From Methanobacterium_B sp963825335 (GTDB lineage Archaea > Methanobacteriota > Methanobacteria > Methanobacteriales > Methanobacteriaceae), in contig CAWGSP010000002.1 of NCBI GenBank assembly GCA_963825335.1, positions 186,001 through 250,000 of the forward strand: a stretch of DNA of 64,000 nucleotides. Direction: 5' to 3'. Shown here piece after piece: positions 1-10,619 of the stretch. Below the pieces are notes generated by a model. That model was not told where the DNA came from, ran no database searches, and worked only from the letters and a program-made list of their open reading frames with translations. A program made the translations under genes and the position numbers. Position 1 is the stretch's first letter. Each line of letters opens with the position of its first letter.

Positions 1-1
1 T

Positions 2-2185
2 TCAACATATAACAACTGGAATCTTTATGCAGTAAACTCTACCAATGGAGCAATAGAATGGGAATATTATACCAGTAATTCTGCAACATCTCCTGTTATT
101 GGTCCCGATGGTACCATATATGTCACAAATATTTTTGGTGAATTATATGCAGTAAGTCCTAATGGGACTTTAGAATGGGATTATAATTCAGGTGCACACA
201 CACGATTTGCAGCTCCGAGTGTAGGATCTGATGGAACAATCTATGCAGGAAATACAAACGGGAATCTATACGCCTTAAACCCAGATGGAACATTAAAATG
301 GACTTATACAACCAATGGTTCTATTTGGAGCGATGTTAGTATAAGCAGCTCAAACGGAACCATCTACTTTGGAACAGATAATGGTGCAGATTTATATGCT
401 TTAAATCCAGATGGAACACTAAATTGGACATATTCAACAGGTAATAACCGTGTATGTACTATTGGAGCCGATGGAATAATTTATACAGTGACCCATGACA
501 GTCCGAATGATTTAGTTTATGCAATGAATCCAAATGGAACCGTATTATGGAGTTATTTGATAGGGCAAATTATCAACGGTAATTTTATCTGTTTAGGAAA
601 TGAAACACTCTATCTATCAAGTGCTAAGGGATTATTGTATGCATTTAAGGATCCAGTTCCTCAGGCAAACTTCACAACCATTACTAACAGCTCCATACCA
701 CTAACCCTTCAATTTAACGATGCTTCTACAGGAACACCAACCAATTGGAGTTGGAATTTTGGTGATGGAACAACATCTACCAGTGAAAATCCATCTCATA
801 CCTACAGCAACGGCGGGACTTACACAGTAAATTTAACAGTTAGTAATGGATCAGGTAACAGTACATATTCCGGAAATATATGTTTTGGTCCGGTTACCAA
901 CACACGAACAAACCTAACTTACAGCACCATTCAATCAGCAATAGATGACACTAACACCAACAACGGTGACACCATAACAGTAGCTGCAGGTAACTACACA
1001 GAAAATGTGAATGTATATAAAAGTGTAACAATAGAAGCACTTGGTTTGGTTAATGTGAATCCATTAGACCCTACACAACCAATATTCACAATAAACAGCA
1101 ATGGATCCACAATTGAAGGATTTAATATAAGTGGAAGCTACAATAGTGGGATATACATCAACAACACCACAGGAAACACCATAACCAACGACACAATCCT
1201 CGGAAACGGTACAATGACATGGGGAATCTGTGTAATAAACAGTAACGGAACCAACAACATCGACAACAACATCGTAAACAACTGTACAGAAGGTATCAAC
1301 CTCTACAATGTAGATGGAGCAACAATAACCAACAACACAGCCACAGACAACGAATACGATGGAATAGCTTTGACATTGTCAAGTAACAACAATATAACCG
1401 GAAACAACGGCACTACACAAAATGTGAGTGGGATAAGATTGATCGATGACTCGGACAACAATACTATTTCAAACAATGATTTAACAGGAAATATCTGGAC
1501 CAGTATAAGCCTTGTAACCAGTCAGTTCAACTTAATTACGAACAACACAGCATCCAGTGACCAGGAAGGTATGTACCTCTACACCAGTGACAACAACACC
1601 GTCTCAGGTAACACTGCAGACAACAACACATGGGACGGAATAGCAGTAGCAAACTCCAACAACAACACAATACAGAACAATAACAATGTAACCAACAACA
1701 ACAGTGGAATAAGGATAATAGGTGCCTCAAGTGGTAACCAAGTCTTAAATAACATAGTATCTGGTAATGCTTGGGCAGACATGAGCCTAGATACAGCAGG
1801 TAACACCATCATCAGTGGCAACACCTTCACCAACACAGAAGAGGGTATCTTCATCTATAACTCCAACGGAAATACAGTAACGAACAACACCATGAACAAC
1901 GACACATGGGACGGAATATACATCGGAAACTCAGATAACAATACCATAAACCAGAACAGTATGAGCAACGGCGGCTACGGAGTACGAATACAGGGAAGTA
2001 CAGGCAACAGCATAATTGCCAACAACTTCATAAACAACTACGACCAGGCCTACGACGACAGCAGTAACGAAACATGGAACAACAGCACAACAGGAAACTA
2101 CTACAACGACTGGAACAGCACCAACCCAAGACCGGTTGACGGCGGATCAAATATAGACCAACACCCAACAACAACACCAAACTAA
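2..2185 (+). CDS. Adhesin-like surface protein: PQQ-type propeller, PKD, NosD beta-helix (5' partial)
   Basis: The reading frame is open from base 2, so the gene is cut by the window edge and 727 C-terminal residues are visible. The first ~215 residues are PQQ/beta-propeller repeats with the recurring pattern DGTIY..xxNGxLYALNPDGTLKW. A PKD domain follows (WNFGDGTTSTSENPSHTY), then about 430 residues of NosD-like right-handed beta-helix rich in NNTxxxNxxxxN rungs. The C-terminus has no membrane anchor and ends in a Pro/Asn/Thr-rich tail. It is probably secreted and attached to the pseudomurein cell surface. N-x-S/T sequons are very dense, so heavy N-glycosylation is possible. The C-terminal module is nearly identical to that of the next gene, indicating tandem duplication. 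The ligand is unknown. Confidence 0.85.
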   Translation, partial: STYNNWNLYAVNSTNGAIEWEYYTSNSATSPVIGPDGTIYVTNIFGELYAVSPNGTLEWDYNSGAHTRFAAPSVGSDGTIYAGNTNGNLYALNPDGTLKWTYTTNGSIWSDVSISSSNGTIYFGTDNGADLYALNPDGTLNWTYSTGNNRVCTIGADGIIYTVTHDSPNDLVYAMNPNGTVLWSYLIGQIINGNFICLGNETLYLSSAKGLLYAFKDPVPQANFTTITNSSIPLTLQFNDASTGTPTNWSWNFGDGTTSTSENPSHTYSNGGTYTVNLTVSNGSGNSTYSGNICFGPVTNTRTNLTYSTIQSAIDDTNTNNGDTITVAAGNYTENVNVYKSVTIEALGLVNVNPLDPTQPIFTINSNGSTIEGFNISGSYNSGIYINNTTGNTITNDTILGNGTMTWGICVINSNGTNNIDNNIVNNCTEGINLYNVDGATITNNTATDNEYDGIALTLSSNNNITGNNGTTQNVSGIRLIDDSDNNTISNNDLTGNIWTSISLVTSQFNLITNNTASSDQEGMYLYTSDNNTVSGNTADNNTWDGIAVANSNNNTIQNNNNVTNNNSGIRIIGASSGNQVLNNIVSGNAWADMSLDTAGNTIISGNTFTNTEEGIFIYNSNGNTVTNNTMNNDTWDGIYIGNSDNNTINQNSMSNGGYGVRIQGSTGNSIIANNFINNYDQAYDDSSNETWNNSTTGNYYNDWNSTNPRPVDGGSNIDQHPTTTPN

Positions 2186-2709
2186 CGGAGTCATAAAAAA
2201 ACTCCTAAATTTTTATTTTTTTTTTATTAATTTTGTAATTAAATCGATCATAATTTAACGATTAGCCTAAAAATTGTCAGTAGGATTACAGAGAGAAGAA
2301 ATCGATTTAGAAATTGAGAATAATTAGAATAAAAATTTCTAATTTATTGTATAATACTTGTTTTTAAATTTGTAATATATCCGATTTAATATTTTATTTT
2401 ATTTTATTTATGCTAATTACGAAATAATTGTGAAATACAGCGAATTCAATAATTTGACATATTCTTTTTTTTACTCTTTTTAGCATTCCAACTGTGATTT
2501 ATTCTTAATCTATACTCTAATTGTCTTTTACAATATTCATATTAATTATCATTCATTAAAAATGATAGATTTTAATTTTATTGGGTTTGATATCATGCTA
2601 TTTTCACATTTCAAAACGATACGTATTTATATGTAACTCTGAAATGATTAATTGCTGATCAAAAAAATCAGTTGAAATAAAATTTAGTTAAAAAGGAACG
2701 GGGGAATAT
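2186..2709. other. AT-rich intergenic region upstream of the second adhesin gene
   Basis: No gene is seen. A T-rich run just after the first adhesin gene (2209-2226) may end transcription. Near 2618-2634 lies a weak form of the promoter motif found before the other adhesin genes. The rest is low-complexity AT sequence. Confidence 0.5.
2618..2643 (+). promoter_or_regulatory. Putative promoter of the 1668-aa adhesin gene, divergent adhesin-type motif
   Basis: The sequence CGATACGTATTTATATG resembles the CGATAGGTATWWAT core before the genes at 18900, 21196 and 24509. The 3' ATCGCA half is not conserved here. It lies ~90 bp before the ATG, compatible with a TATA box and a leader of about 65 nt. 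Confidence 0.4.
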
Positions 2710-5700
2710 ATGTTAAAAATAAATAAGAAATTTTCCCTGATGATCCTGGTTTTCATGGTGTTATTCTGCTTCTCAACAATTGCAAACACTGCAAGTGCTG
2801 CTAATGTTGGCAATAACACAACGAGTCTTGCAAACTCGACATGGGCCAAATTTCAGGGCGATCTGAATAACTCTGGCCAGGCAAATTTTACTGGTCCACA
2901 AACAAATAACGTAAAGATGACATACACCCTTAACACCGGAAGTAACAGTATGACACAAAACACTAACATTGCAATTGCAAGCAATGGAACACTGTACTAC
3001 GGTATCAAAGGTTATGACTTTTTATACGCCATGAATCCTAATGGAAATCTACTATGGGAAGCTACAACAAATAAACCTGTATTTGGTGTGGCTCTCGGTT
3101 CTGATGGTACAATATACGCCACAACATCTAGTGGAAGTACGCCATTCAGTCTTTATGCCTTTAATCCCGATGGAACCCAAAAATGGATATTTACCAACAT
3201 TGGTAAGAACCTTAGAGGCGTAACAATAGCTAATGGAACAGTATATGTAGGATGCGATGACGATAATCTATATGCAGTTTCTGCAAATAATGGAACATTA
3301 GAATGGAATTATACTACTACAAATTCTATATACGGAACACCAGCTGTTGCCTCTAACGGCACAGTATATGTTGGAAATATTAATGGTGTTTTATATGCAA
3401 TAAATCCTAATGGTACTCTTAAATGGTCGGATAGTCTTGGAGGTGCCATGGATTCAGGACCTTCCATATCCTCAAACGGAACAATATACATCGGAAGTAA
3501 CAACCTGTATGCCATAACAGATAATGGAAACAGCGCAACTACATTATGGAGTTACGCTACAGGCACTATATCATACTCCACCCCTGCAATAAACCGTAAT
3601 AATGGTAGTATTTATGTTGGAACCAGTAGCGGTATCGTTTATGCCCTCACAAGTAGTGGAGCATTAGAATGGACCTACACCACCGGTGCTATGATATACA
3701 GTTCACCTATCATAGGTGCAGATGGAACAATCTATATTGGAAGTAACGATGGATACCAATACGCTTTAAATAGTAACGGAACATTGAAATGGAAATATCA
3801 AATAGGATACAGTGTCTATAACTTGGCCTTGGATAATTCTGGCACACTATATTCTGCAAATAGCGGTACCAAATTATACGCATTTCAGGATCCTACACCC
3901 GTTGCAAGTTTCACAGCAAACGCAACCAGTGGAACAGCACCATTAAATGTTCAATTCAACGACACATCCAGCAACAATCCAACAAGCTGGCTTTGGAACT
4001 TCGGTGATGGTGGAAGCAGCACACTACAAAACCCAACATACACCTACAACACACCAGGAACCTACACAGTAACACTAACATCGGCAAACGGCGCAGGTAA
4101 CAGCACAGCAACACAAACCAACTATATCACAGTTAATGCTCCGGCACCAGTAGCAAGTTTCACAACCAACGCAACCAGCGGAACAGCACCATTAAATGTT
4201 CAATTCAACGACACATCCAGCAACAGCCCAACAAGCTGGCTTTGGAACTTCGGTGATGGTGGAAGCAGCACACTACAAAACCCAACATACACCTACAACA
4301 CACCGGGAACCTACAACGTAACACTTACAGCAACTAATGCTGGCGGTAACAACACCGTTACACAAACGGGTTACATAACAGTGAATTATCCAGCACCTGT
4401 TGCAGGATTCACAGAAAATACGACCAGTGGACTAAACCCGTTAAATGTGCAGTTCAATGACCAATCAACAGGCACCGTAACAAGTTACTACTGGACCTTT
4501 GGTGATGGTGGAAACAGCACACTACAAAACCCAACATACACCTACAACACACCAGGAACCTACACAGTAACAGAAACTGTAACAGGACCCGGCGGAAACA
4601 ACACAGCAACACAAACAAACGTAATCACAGTCTTCAACAGCACACCACCAAATGTTACAGGAACACCGAGTAGTGGAACCTATAGTGGAACTCAAAGTGT
4701 GACTTTAAGCAGTGATCAACCAGGAAGTACAATTCATTACACAACTGATGGATCCAATCCACAAACAAGTCCAACAAAGGTACCTTACTCAGCACCTATA
4801 CCAATTAACAGCACAACCACATTACAGTTTGCTGCAGTAAACCAAGGCGGAGTATGGAGTACACGATACACTAATACTTACATCATTCTACAACAGACAG
4901 TGTATGTTTCACCAACAGGTAGCGACACAACAGGTACAGGTTCTGCAGCCAATCCATATGCAACCATACAAAACGGTTTAAATAACACTGTTGCAGGCGG
5001 AACACTAAATTTAATGCCTGGAACATACACTGGAACAGGTGATATAGGATTAAATATCACACAAAACGTTAATATTATAGGTACAAGCCAAACAAACACC
5101 ATAATAAACGCAGTTTGCTTAAATAATGTGTTCTCAGTTAATTCTGGCGTAAATGTAACAATAGCAAATCTAACATTTGCAAACGGAACAACAAGTGATG
5201 GTGGTGCTATCTACAATTTAGGCACTTTAACAGTTAATAATTGTACTTTCACTGGTAATACAGGAACTAGTACGGATTATAATTATGGTGGTGGTGGTGC
5301 TATCTACAATAATGGTGGTACTTCAACTGTAAATAACTGTATCTTCACTGGGAACACCGTAATTTGGTACGGTGGTGCTATCTACAATAATGGTGGTACT
5401 TCAACTGTAAATAACTGTACTTTCACTGGTAACGCAGCAACTTCATGTGGTGGTGCAATCTACAATAATGGTGGTACTTCAACTGTAAATAACTGTACTT
5501 TCACTGGTAACACCGTAAAAAATAGTTATGGCGGTGCTTACGTCAATAGTGCCGGTACTTCAAATGTGACTAACAGCAGTTTCATAGGTAACACAGCACT
5601 TACATTTGGTGGTGCTGTCAGTAATTATGCTTCTATGAATGTTAGTAATTGTATTTTCACCAACAATACCGTACAAAGAGGTGGTGCATTTTACAATGCT

Positions 5701-7716
5701 GTTGGTACTCTTACTGTAACTTACAGTTCTTTTGTAAATAACAGTGCATATGAGGGTGGAAGTGCGATTTACAGAAAAAGTGGTACTGTGAATGCACAGT
5801 ATAATTGGTGGGGTTCCAATAGTAACCCTTCAAGTCAGTTCTATAGCACTGTAACTTACACTAACTGGTTATATATGACAGAAACAGTAACTCCATCTAC
5901 AATAATCAACGGTAGTACTGCTACTGTGACTGTGAGTTTCAACAACATCTCCAATGGAACTAGTGTGATAAGTATTAACCCCGTATCAGGTCATATCCCT
6001 GATGGTACTGTTGTTAATTTCAACAGTGTATTAGGAACTTTCAATCCAACAACAACTGTCACTGCAAGCGGTATAGCAACAACAACATTCACAGCAACAA
6101 ACATAGGCTCAAACTTTATCAACGCAACAACCAACAATCAAACAGTTTCAACAGGAACAACAGTCTACTTACCAATACCTGCAGCAAACTTCACAACCAA
6201 CACAACCAGCGGAACAAACCCACTAAACGTCCAATTCACAGACACATCCAGCAACACACCAACAAGCTGGTTATGGAACTTTGGTGACGGAGGAAGCAGC
6301 ACACTACAAAACCCAACATACACCTACAACACACCGGGAAAATACACAGTAACATTAACAGCCACCAACAGTTACGGTAACAACACAATAACCATGAACA
6401 ACCTCATTGACGTAATAGGACCAGTCACAGACATAACAACCGGTTTAAGCTACAACAGCATACAAGCAGCAATAAATGATGTAAACACCAACAATGGTGA
6501 CACTATAACTGTGGCTGCAGGTAACTACACAGAAAATGTGTTTTTCAATAACAAGAGTTTAACTTTAGAAGCACTTGGAGTCGTTGATATAACCCCATCT
6601 GATTATACTCAGGCTGTTTTCGCTCTAAGTAATAGTGGAAGTACAATAGAAGGATTCACCATAAGTGGAAGTACAGATAGTGGCATATTTATCCAAAATT
6701 CGACTGGAAACACAATAACCAACGACACAATCCTCGGAAACGGAACCATGACCTGGGGAATCTGCTTATTAAACTGTAATGGTACAAACTACATTACAAA
6801 CAACGTTGTAAACAATTGTACAGAAGGAATCAACCTCTACAATGTAGACGGAGCAACCATAACCAACAACGCAGCCACAGACAATGAATACGATGGAATA
6901 GCACTCACAAATTCAAATGACAATACCATAATCAACAACAACGGAACAACACAAAATGTGAGCGGAATAAGATTAAACAGCTCAAACGACAACACAGTCG
7001 CAAACAACAACCTAACAGGTAATATCTGGACCAGTATAAGCCTGGTAACGAGTCAGTTCAACCAGATTACCAACAACACAGCATCCAATGACCAGGAGGG
7101 TATGTACCTCTACTCCAGTGACAACAACACTGTCTCAGGTAACACAGCAGACAACAACACATGGGATGGAATAGCAGTAGCAGACTCCAACAACAATACA
7201 ATACAGGACAACGACAACGTAACCAACAACAACAGTGGAATAAGGATAATAGGTGCCTCGAGTGGTAATCAGGTTTTAAACAACGTGGTTACAAGTAATG
7301 CTTGGGCAGACATGAGTCTAGACACAGCTGGTAACACCACCATCAGTGGTAACACCTTCACCAACTCTGAAGAGGGAATATTCATCTACAACTCCAACGG
7401 TAACACATTAACGAACAACACCATGAACAATGATATCTGGGATGGTATATACATCGGAAACTCTGATAACAACACCTTAACTGGTAACAGCATGAGCAAC
7501 GGCGGCTATGGAGTACGTATACAGGGAAGTACAGGTAACAGCATAATTGCCAATAACTTTGTAAACAACTACGATCAGGCCTACGACAACGGCAGTAACG
7601 AAACATGGAACAACAGCACAACAGGAAACTACTACAACGACTGGAACAGCACCAACCCAAGACCGGTTGACGGCGGATCAAACATAGACCAATATCCAAC
7701 AACCACACCAAACTAG
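2710..7716 (+). CDS. Giant adhesin-like surface protein, 1668 aa
   Basis: The protein starts with a signal peptide (residues 1-31, ending TASAA). It continues with a PQQ-type propeller (~40-395), three tandem PKD domains (~396-640, each with WxFGDGG), and a chitobiase-C-like domain (~645-720, HYTTDGSNPQTS). A polymorphic-repeat beta-helix follows (~725-1060, GGAIYNNGGTSTVNNCTFTGN rungs), then an Ig-like segment, a fourth PKD domain (~1155-1235) and a NosD-like beta-helix to the end. There is no C-terminal anchor. The start is supported by a GGAACGGGGG purine-rich site. The domain order suggests a cell-surface protein binding polysaccharide or other cells, but the ligand is unknown. Its last ~430 residues match the upstream gene closely. 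Confidence 0.88.
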   Translation: MLKINKKFSLMILVFMVLFCFSTIANTASAANVGNNTTSLANSTWAKFQGDLNNSGQANFTGPQTNNVKMTYTLNTGSNSMTQNTNIAIASNGTLYYGIKGYDFLYAMNPNGNLLWEATTNKPVFGVALGSDGTIYATTSSGSTPFSLYAFNPDGTQKWIFTNIGKNLRGVTIANGTVYVGCDDDNLYAVSANNGTLEWNYTTTNSIYGTPAVASNGTVYVGNINGVLYAINPNGTLKWSDSLGGAMDSGPSISSNGTIYIGSNNLYAITDNGNSATTLWSYATGTISYSTPAINRNNGSIYVGTSSGIVYALTSSGALEWTYTTGAMIYSSPIIGADGTIYIGSNDGYQYALNSNGTLKWKYQIGYSVYNLALDNSGTLYSANSGTKLYAFQDPTPVASFTANATSGTAPLNVQFNDTSSNNPTSWLWNFGDGGSSTLQNPTYTYNTPGTYTVTLTSANGAGNSTATQTNYITVNAPAPVASFTTNATSGTAPLNVQFNDTSSNSPTSWLWNFGDGGSSTLQNPTYTYNTPGTYNVTLTATNAGGNNTVTQTGYITVNYPAPVAGFTENTTSGLNPLNVQFNDQSTGTVTSYYWTFGDGGNSTLQNPTYTYNTPGTYTVTETVTGPGGNNTATQTNVITVFNSTPPNVTGTPSSGTYSGTQSVTLSSDQPGSTIHYTTDGSNPQTSPTKVPYSAPIPINSTTTLQFAAVNQGGVWSTRYTNTYIILQQTVYVSPTGSDTTGTGSAANPYATIQNGLNNTVAGGTLNLMPGTYTGTGDIGLNITQNVNIIGTSQTNTIINAVCLNNVFSVNSGVNVTIANLTFANGTTSDGGAIYNLGTLTVNNCTFTGNTGTSTDYNYGGGGAIYNNGGTSTVNNCIFTGNTVIWYGGAIYNNGGTSTVNNCTFTGNAATSCGGAIYNNGGTSTVNNCTFTGNTVKNSYGGAYVNSAGTSNVTNSSFIGNTALTFGGAVSNYASMNVSNCIFTNNTVQRGGAFYNAVGTLTVTYSSFVNNSAYEGGSAIYRKSGTVNAQYNWWGSNSNPSSQFYSTVTYTNWLYMTETVTPSTIINGSTATVTVSFNNISNGTSVISINPVSGHIPDGTVVNFNSVLGTFNPTTTVTASGIATTTFTATNIGSNFINATTNNQTVSTGTTVYLPIPAANFTTNTTSGTNPLNVQFTDTSSNTPTSWLWNFGDGGSSTLQNPTYTYNTPGKYTVTLTATNSYGNNTITMNNLIDVIGPVTDITTGLSYNSIQAAINDVNTNNGDTITVAAGNYTENVFFNNKSLTLEALGVVDITPSDYTQAVFALSNSGSTIEGFTISGSTDSGIFIQNSTGNTITNDTILGNGTMTWGICLLNCNGTNYITNNVVNNCTEGINLYNVDGATITNNAATDNEYDGIALTNSNDNTIINNNGTTQNVSGIRLNSSNDNTVANNNLTGNIWTSISLVTSQFNQITNNTASNDQEGMYLYSSDNNTVSGNTADNNTWDGIAVADSNNNTIQDNDNVTNNNSGIRIIGASSGNQVLNNVVTSNAWADMSLDTAGNTTISGNTFTNSEEGIFIYNSNGNTLTNNTMNNDIWDGIYIGNSDNNTLTGNSMSNGGYGVRIQGSTGNSIIANNFVNNYDQAYDNGSNETWNNSTTGNYYNDWNSTNPRPVDGGSNIDQYPTTTPN
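3895..4640 (+). repeat. Three tandem PKD-encoding repeats
   Basis: Three consecutive ~243-bp units each encode a PKD domain. The first two are almost identical at the DNA level and the third is more diverged. A fourth, isolated copy lies at about 6175-6415. Such repeats can expand or contract by recombination. Confidence 0.75.
5293..5529 (+). repeat. Three tandem 78-81 bp beta-helix rung repeats
   Basis: Units begin at 5293 (78 bp), 5371 (78 bp) and 5449 (81 bp). Each starts GGTGGTGC and encodes a GGAIYNNGGTSTVNNC.FTGN rung. The near identity of the first ~60 bp of each unit implies recent duplication. Unit lengths are multiples of three, so copy-number change would keep the frame. Confidence 0.8.
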
Positions 7717-7924
7717 AATATAAAAATTAGTTAAAATTTGGTGATTAAAAAAAATTTTAAATCCCAAATATTTTTTTCTATTTTTTTTAGGGAAAGTATT
7801 AAAATATAAAAATTATAATAGGATTGCAGATATTTATTGAAATAAATTAGATAATCATTAGTATTTTAGACACAGATACTCTAATGAAGTTTTAATGACA
7901 TTTTTATTGGGGGCGGGGAAACAT

Positions 7925-9001
7925 ATGTTTAATGAATATGAAGATAATATAGTCCTGGTTACAGGAGGCGCTGGTTGCGTTGGAAGTAACCTATCACGTA
8001 AAATCGCAGAACTCAACGCTGAAAAGGTAATAATATTAGACAACCTATCATCAGCATACAAATGGAACATACCAAATTACGATAACATCGAATTTATTGA
8101 AGGAGATATTCTTGATGAAGCCGTGCTTAAAAGAGTATTTAAAGAAAGACCTGACATGGTATTTCATCTTGCTGCACACTTTGCGAATCAAAATTCAGTT
8201 GACAACCCTGAAAAGGATCTCATGGTTAACGGCATTGGAATACTCAAGATACTTGAATATGCCCAGTTAGTCAATGTTAAAAAATTTGTTTACTCATCAT
8301 CAGGATGTGGAGTTTATGGATTGGAATCTAAAATGCCCTTTGAAGAGCATGATGTTTCAATAAATCTTCACACACCATATCAGGTAACCAAGCTACTAGG
8401 AGAGTTGTACACCAATTATTTTTACAATCAATACAAACTTCCAATAGTGAATGCAAGATTCTTCAATGTATTTGGTCCAGGCGAAGTTCCTGGAAAGTAC
8501 AGAAATGTCATTCCCAACTTCTTCTACTGGGCAATGACTGGAAGTCCATTACCTATAACAGGGGATGGATCAGAGACCCGGGACTGGACATATGTGGATG
8601 ATATAGTAAATGGTCTGCTTCAAATGGGAATCAGAGAAGAAGCAGTGGGTGAAGCCATAAACCTGGGGTCTGGAAAGGATAATAAAGTTATTGATATGGC
8701 CAATCGGGTTAATCAGCTAACAGGAAATTCTTCAGGGATAAAGTTTACAGAACGCAGAAACTGGGATGCAAAAACCAAACTATTATCCTCCATTAAAAAA
8801 GCTGAATCTCTGCTAGATTACAAACCTAGAGTAGAGTTCAATGAAGGGCTGACAAAAACACATAAATGGTTTTTGAAAAACTGGGAAAACATCGAAGCCA
8901 GTGTAGAATTCGATGAAAAAACCTCTGCTGGTAAAAATCTGAAAATCCGAAATTGCGGAGAAAATATGGGAGAAGGAAAATTAGGATGTTCAAGGGTGTA
9001 A
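7925..9001 (+). CDS. NAD-dependent epimerase/dehydratase (extended SDR)
   Basis: This 358-residue protein has an N-terminal Rossmann fold with the glycine motif TGGAGCVGSN, the SSSGCGVYG segment and the catalytic YQVTK motif. It fits the UDP-glucose 4-epimerase/dTDP-glucose dehydratase superfamily. It likely makes or converts a nucleotide sugar for surface glycans in the cytoplasm. I chose the ATG at 7925 because a strong GGGGGCGGGG ribosome-binding site lies 6-8 bases upstream; the in-frame ATG at 7895 has none. It is followed after 140 bp by a second epimerase. The exact substrate cannot be read from sequence. Confidence 0.88.
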   Translation: MFNEYEDNIVLVTGGAGCVGSNLSRKIAELNAEKVIILDNLSSAYKWNIPNYDNIEFIEGDILDEAVLKRVFKERPDMVFHLAAHFANQNSVDNPEKDLMVNGIGILKILEYAQLVNVKKFVYSSSGCGVYGLESKMPFEEHDVSINLHTPYQVTKLLGELYTNYFYNQYKLPIVNARFFNVFGPGEVPGKYRNVIPNFFYWAMTGSPLPITGDGSETRDWTYVDDIVNGLLQMGIREEAVGEAINLGSGKDNKVIDMANRVNQLTGNSSGIKFTERRNWDAKTKLLSSIKKAESLLDYKPRVEFNEGLTKTHKWFLKNWENIEASVEFDEKTSAGKNLKIRNCGENMGEGKLGCSRV

Positions 9002-9141
9002 ATATTAAAATTTTTTTGATAAATAATTTTATTCTAACGAGTAAATAATGAGAATTGATAAATTCTTTTTTTTATTCAATATCTAAATTTTACATTCATC
9101 GAGATCAAATATTGTCATAGAATTTAAGGAGATTACAAATA

Positions 9142-10080
9142 ATGGAAACAAAAAGAATTTTAGTTACAGGTGGTTCAGGTTTCATTGGAACAAACCTTGT
9201 AAACGATCTAAGAAGCCGGGGACATGAAGTGGTGGCAGCAGATCTGCTACACAATGAACAGGATGATTATACAAGGGCCGATGTCAGAAATTATAGGCAG
9301 CTTGAGAAACTCTTTGATGATGGTGCCTTTGATTATGTGTATCATCTGGCTGCAGAGTATGGTAGATGGAATGGTGAGGGTTACTATGAAAACCTTTGGG
9401 AAACCAATGTTATTGGAACCAAAAACATGATCCGTCTCCAGGAAAAGTTAAAATTCAGGATGATATTCTTCTCATCTGCAGAAGTTTACGGAGACTACAC
9501 GGGTGTGATGAGTGAGGATGTTATGGTAAACAACCCAATTAAAGACACATATCAGATGAATGACTACGCCATAACCAAATGGGCCGGAGAGTTGATGTGT
9601 ATGAACTCCGAAACCATGTTCGGTACAGAAACCGTAAGGGTCAGGCCAGTAAACTGTTACGGTCCCCATGAAGAGTACAGTCCATACAAAGGATTCATAC
9701 CCATATTTATATATCATGCACTATTAAACAAACCGTATACGGTCTACAGAGGTCATAAGAGGATTATAGACTATGTTGAGGATTCAGCAAGGACCTTTGC
9801 AAACATAGTAGACAACTTCATACCAGGAGAAGTGTACAATGTTGGCGGGAAACAAGAATGGGAAAAAGAAATCAGTGAATATTCAGATATTGTACTGGAA
9901 GCCGTTAACAAAGATGATTCCATTGTAACCTACAAGGAAGAGGAATCTTTCACAACAAAATTTAAGACAATGGATTTTTCCAAGGCAATAAAAGATTTGA
10001 AACACAACCCCCAGATCAGTCCGGAGCAAGGAATCAAACAAACTGTTGAATGGATGAAATGGTACTACAGACTTGATTAG
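9142..10080 (+). CDS. NAD-dependent epimerase/dehydratase (extended SDR), second copy
   Basis: This 312-residue SDR has the TGGSGFIGTN nucleotide-binding motif, SSAEVYGDY and a catalytic YAITK motif. It is only distantly similar to the gene before it, so the two probably act on different nucleotide sugars of the same pathway. AAGGAGATTACAAATA precedes the ATG and provides a good ribosome-binding site. Its place between adhesin genes and a flippase/glycosyltransferase block supports a role in surface glycan precursor synthesis. Substrate unknown. Confidence 0.87.
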   Translation: METKRILVTGGSGFIGTNLVNDLRSRGHEVVAADLLHNEQDDYTRADVRNYRQLEKLFDDGAFDYVYHLAAEYGRWNGEGYYENLWETNVIGTKNMIRLQEKLKFRMIFFSSAEVYGDYTGVMSEDVMVNNPIKDTYQMNDYAITKWAGELMCMNSETMFGTETVRVRPVNCYGPHEEYSPYKGFIPIFIYHALLNKPYTVYRGHKRIIDYVEDSARTFANIVDNFIPGEVYNVGGKQEWEKEISEYSDIVLEAVNKDDSIVTYKEEESFTTKFKTMDFSKAIKDLKHNPQISPEQGIKQTVEWMKWYYRLD

Positions 10081-10298
10081 TAGTCAATTACTTAATTTTT
10101 TTTGAATATGGAATCTACTTTTGATCTCCCAGTTTCGAACAAATAGAAATAATTAACTAAGGCAGTGTCATCAAACTCAACTTATTGGGCTGATCATGTT
10201 TCATAATCCAAAAAAAATATTTTTAATGCGTAATATGTTCACTGCTAATTTCAAATTGATGTGAAAAGTTTTTCAAATCCGATTTTTAATGAAATATT

Positions 10299-10619
10299 TT
10301 ACTCAAGCTCAAAACCCAAAGAAAATTTTGGAAGATTTTCGAGATTATCTTCGGCTGATTGGTCCCTCTCAGTTTGGATATAACTGGTGCTGCCAACTGT
10401 CACTATTTTTATTCTGGCTCCTCGCTCCCAAAGACCGTTTTTGTTGATTATAGTGAAGATATTATAACCATTATTTATCTTATCTATAACTTCCTGTTCA
10501 GTCCATGTTTCATCTAACCCGTATGCCAGGTCACTGTCCCTATATATTCTGACACTGTGGATATGACCATCTTTATAACAAACTTCTGAAATCCAATAAT
10601 TTATCCTATCAATCTCCAT
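10299..10619 (-). CDS. DUF3892-like small protein
   Basis: The 106-residue protein has the layout of the DUF3892 family: an ISEVCYKDGHIHSVRIY start, a TEQEVIDKINNGYNIFT middle, a short SYIQTERDQSAEDNLENLPKF end. The family has no known function. The ATG is preceded on its strand by AAGGAGGGTTAT, a near-perfect ribosome-binding site, which supports a real gene. It is transcribed alone and against both neighbours. No membrane segments or cysteine motifs are seen. Confidence 0.7.
   Translation of the reverse strand: MEIDRINYWISEVCYKDGHIHSVRIYRDSDLAYGLDETWTEQEVIDKINNGYNIFTIINKNGLWERGARIKIVTVGSTSYIQTERDQSAEDNLENLPKFSLGFELE

Noticed and set aside
1536..1854. Cys- or Leu-rich minus-strand frames within adhesin genes
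   Set aside because: They are shadows of the AAC/ACA-rich coding strand and have no ribosome-binding sites.
3895..5529. CRISPR-like array
   Set aside because: The repeats lie inside one long coding frame and encode PKD and beta-helix units; no spacers.
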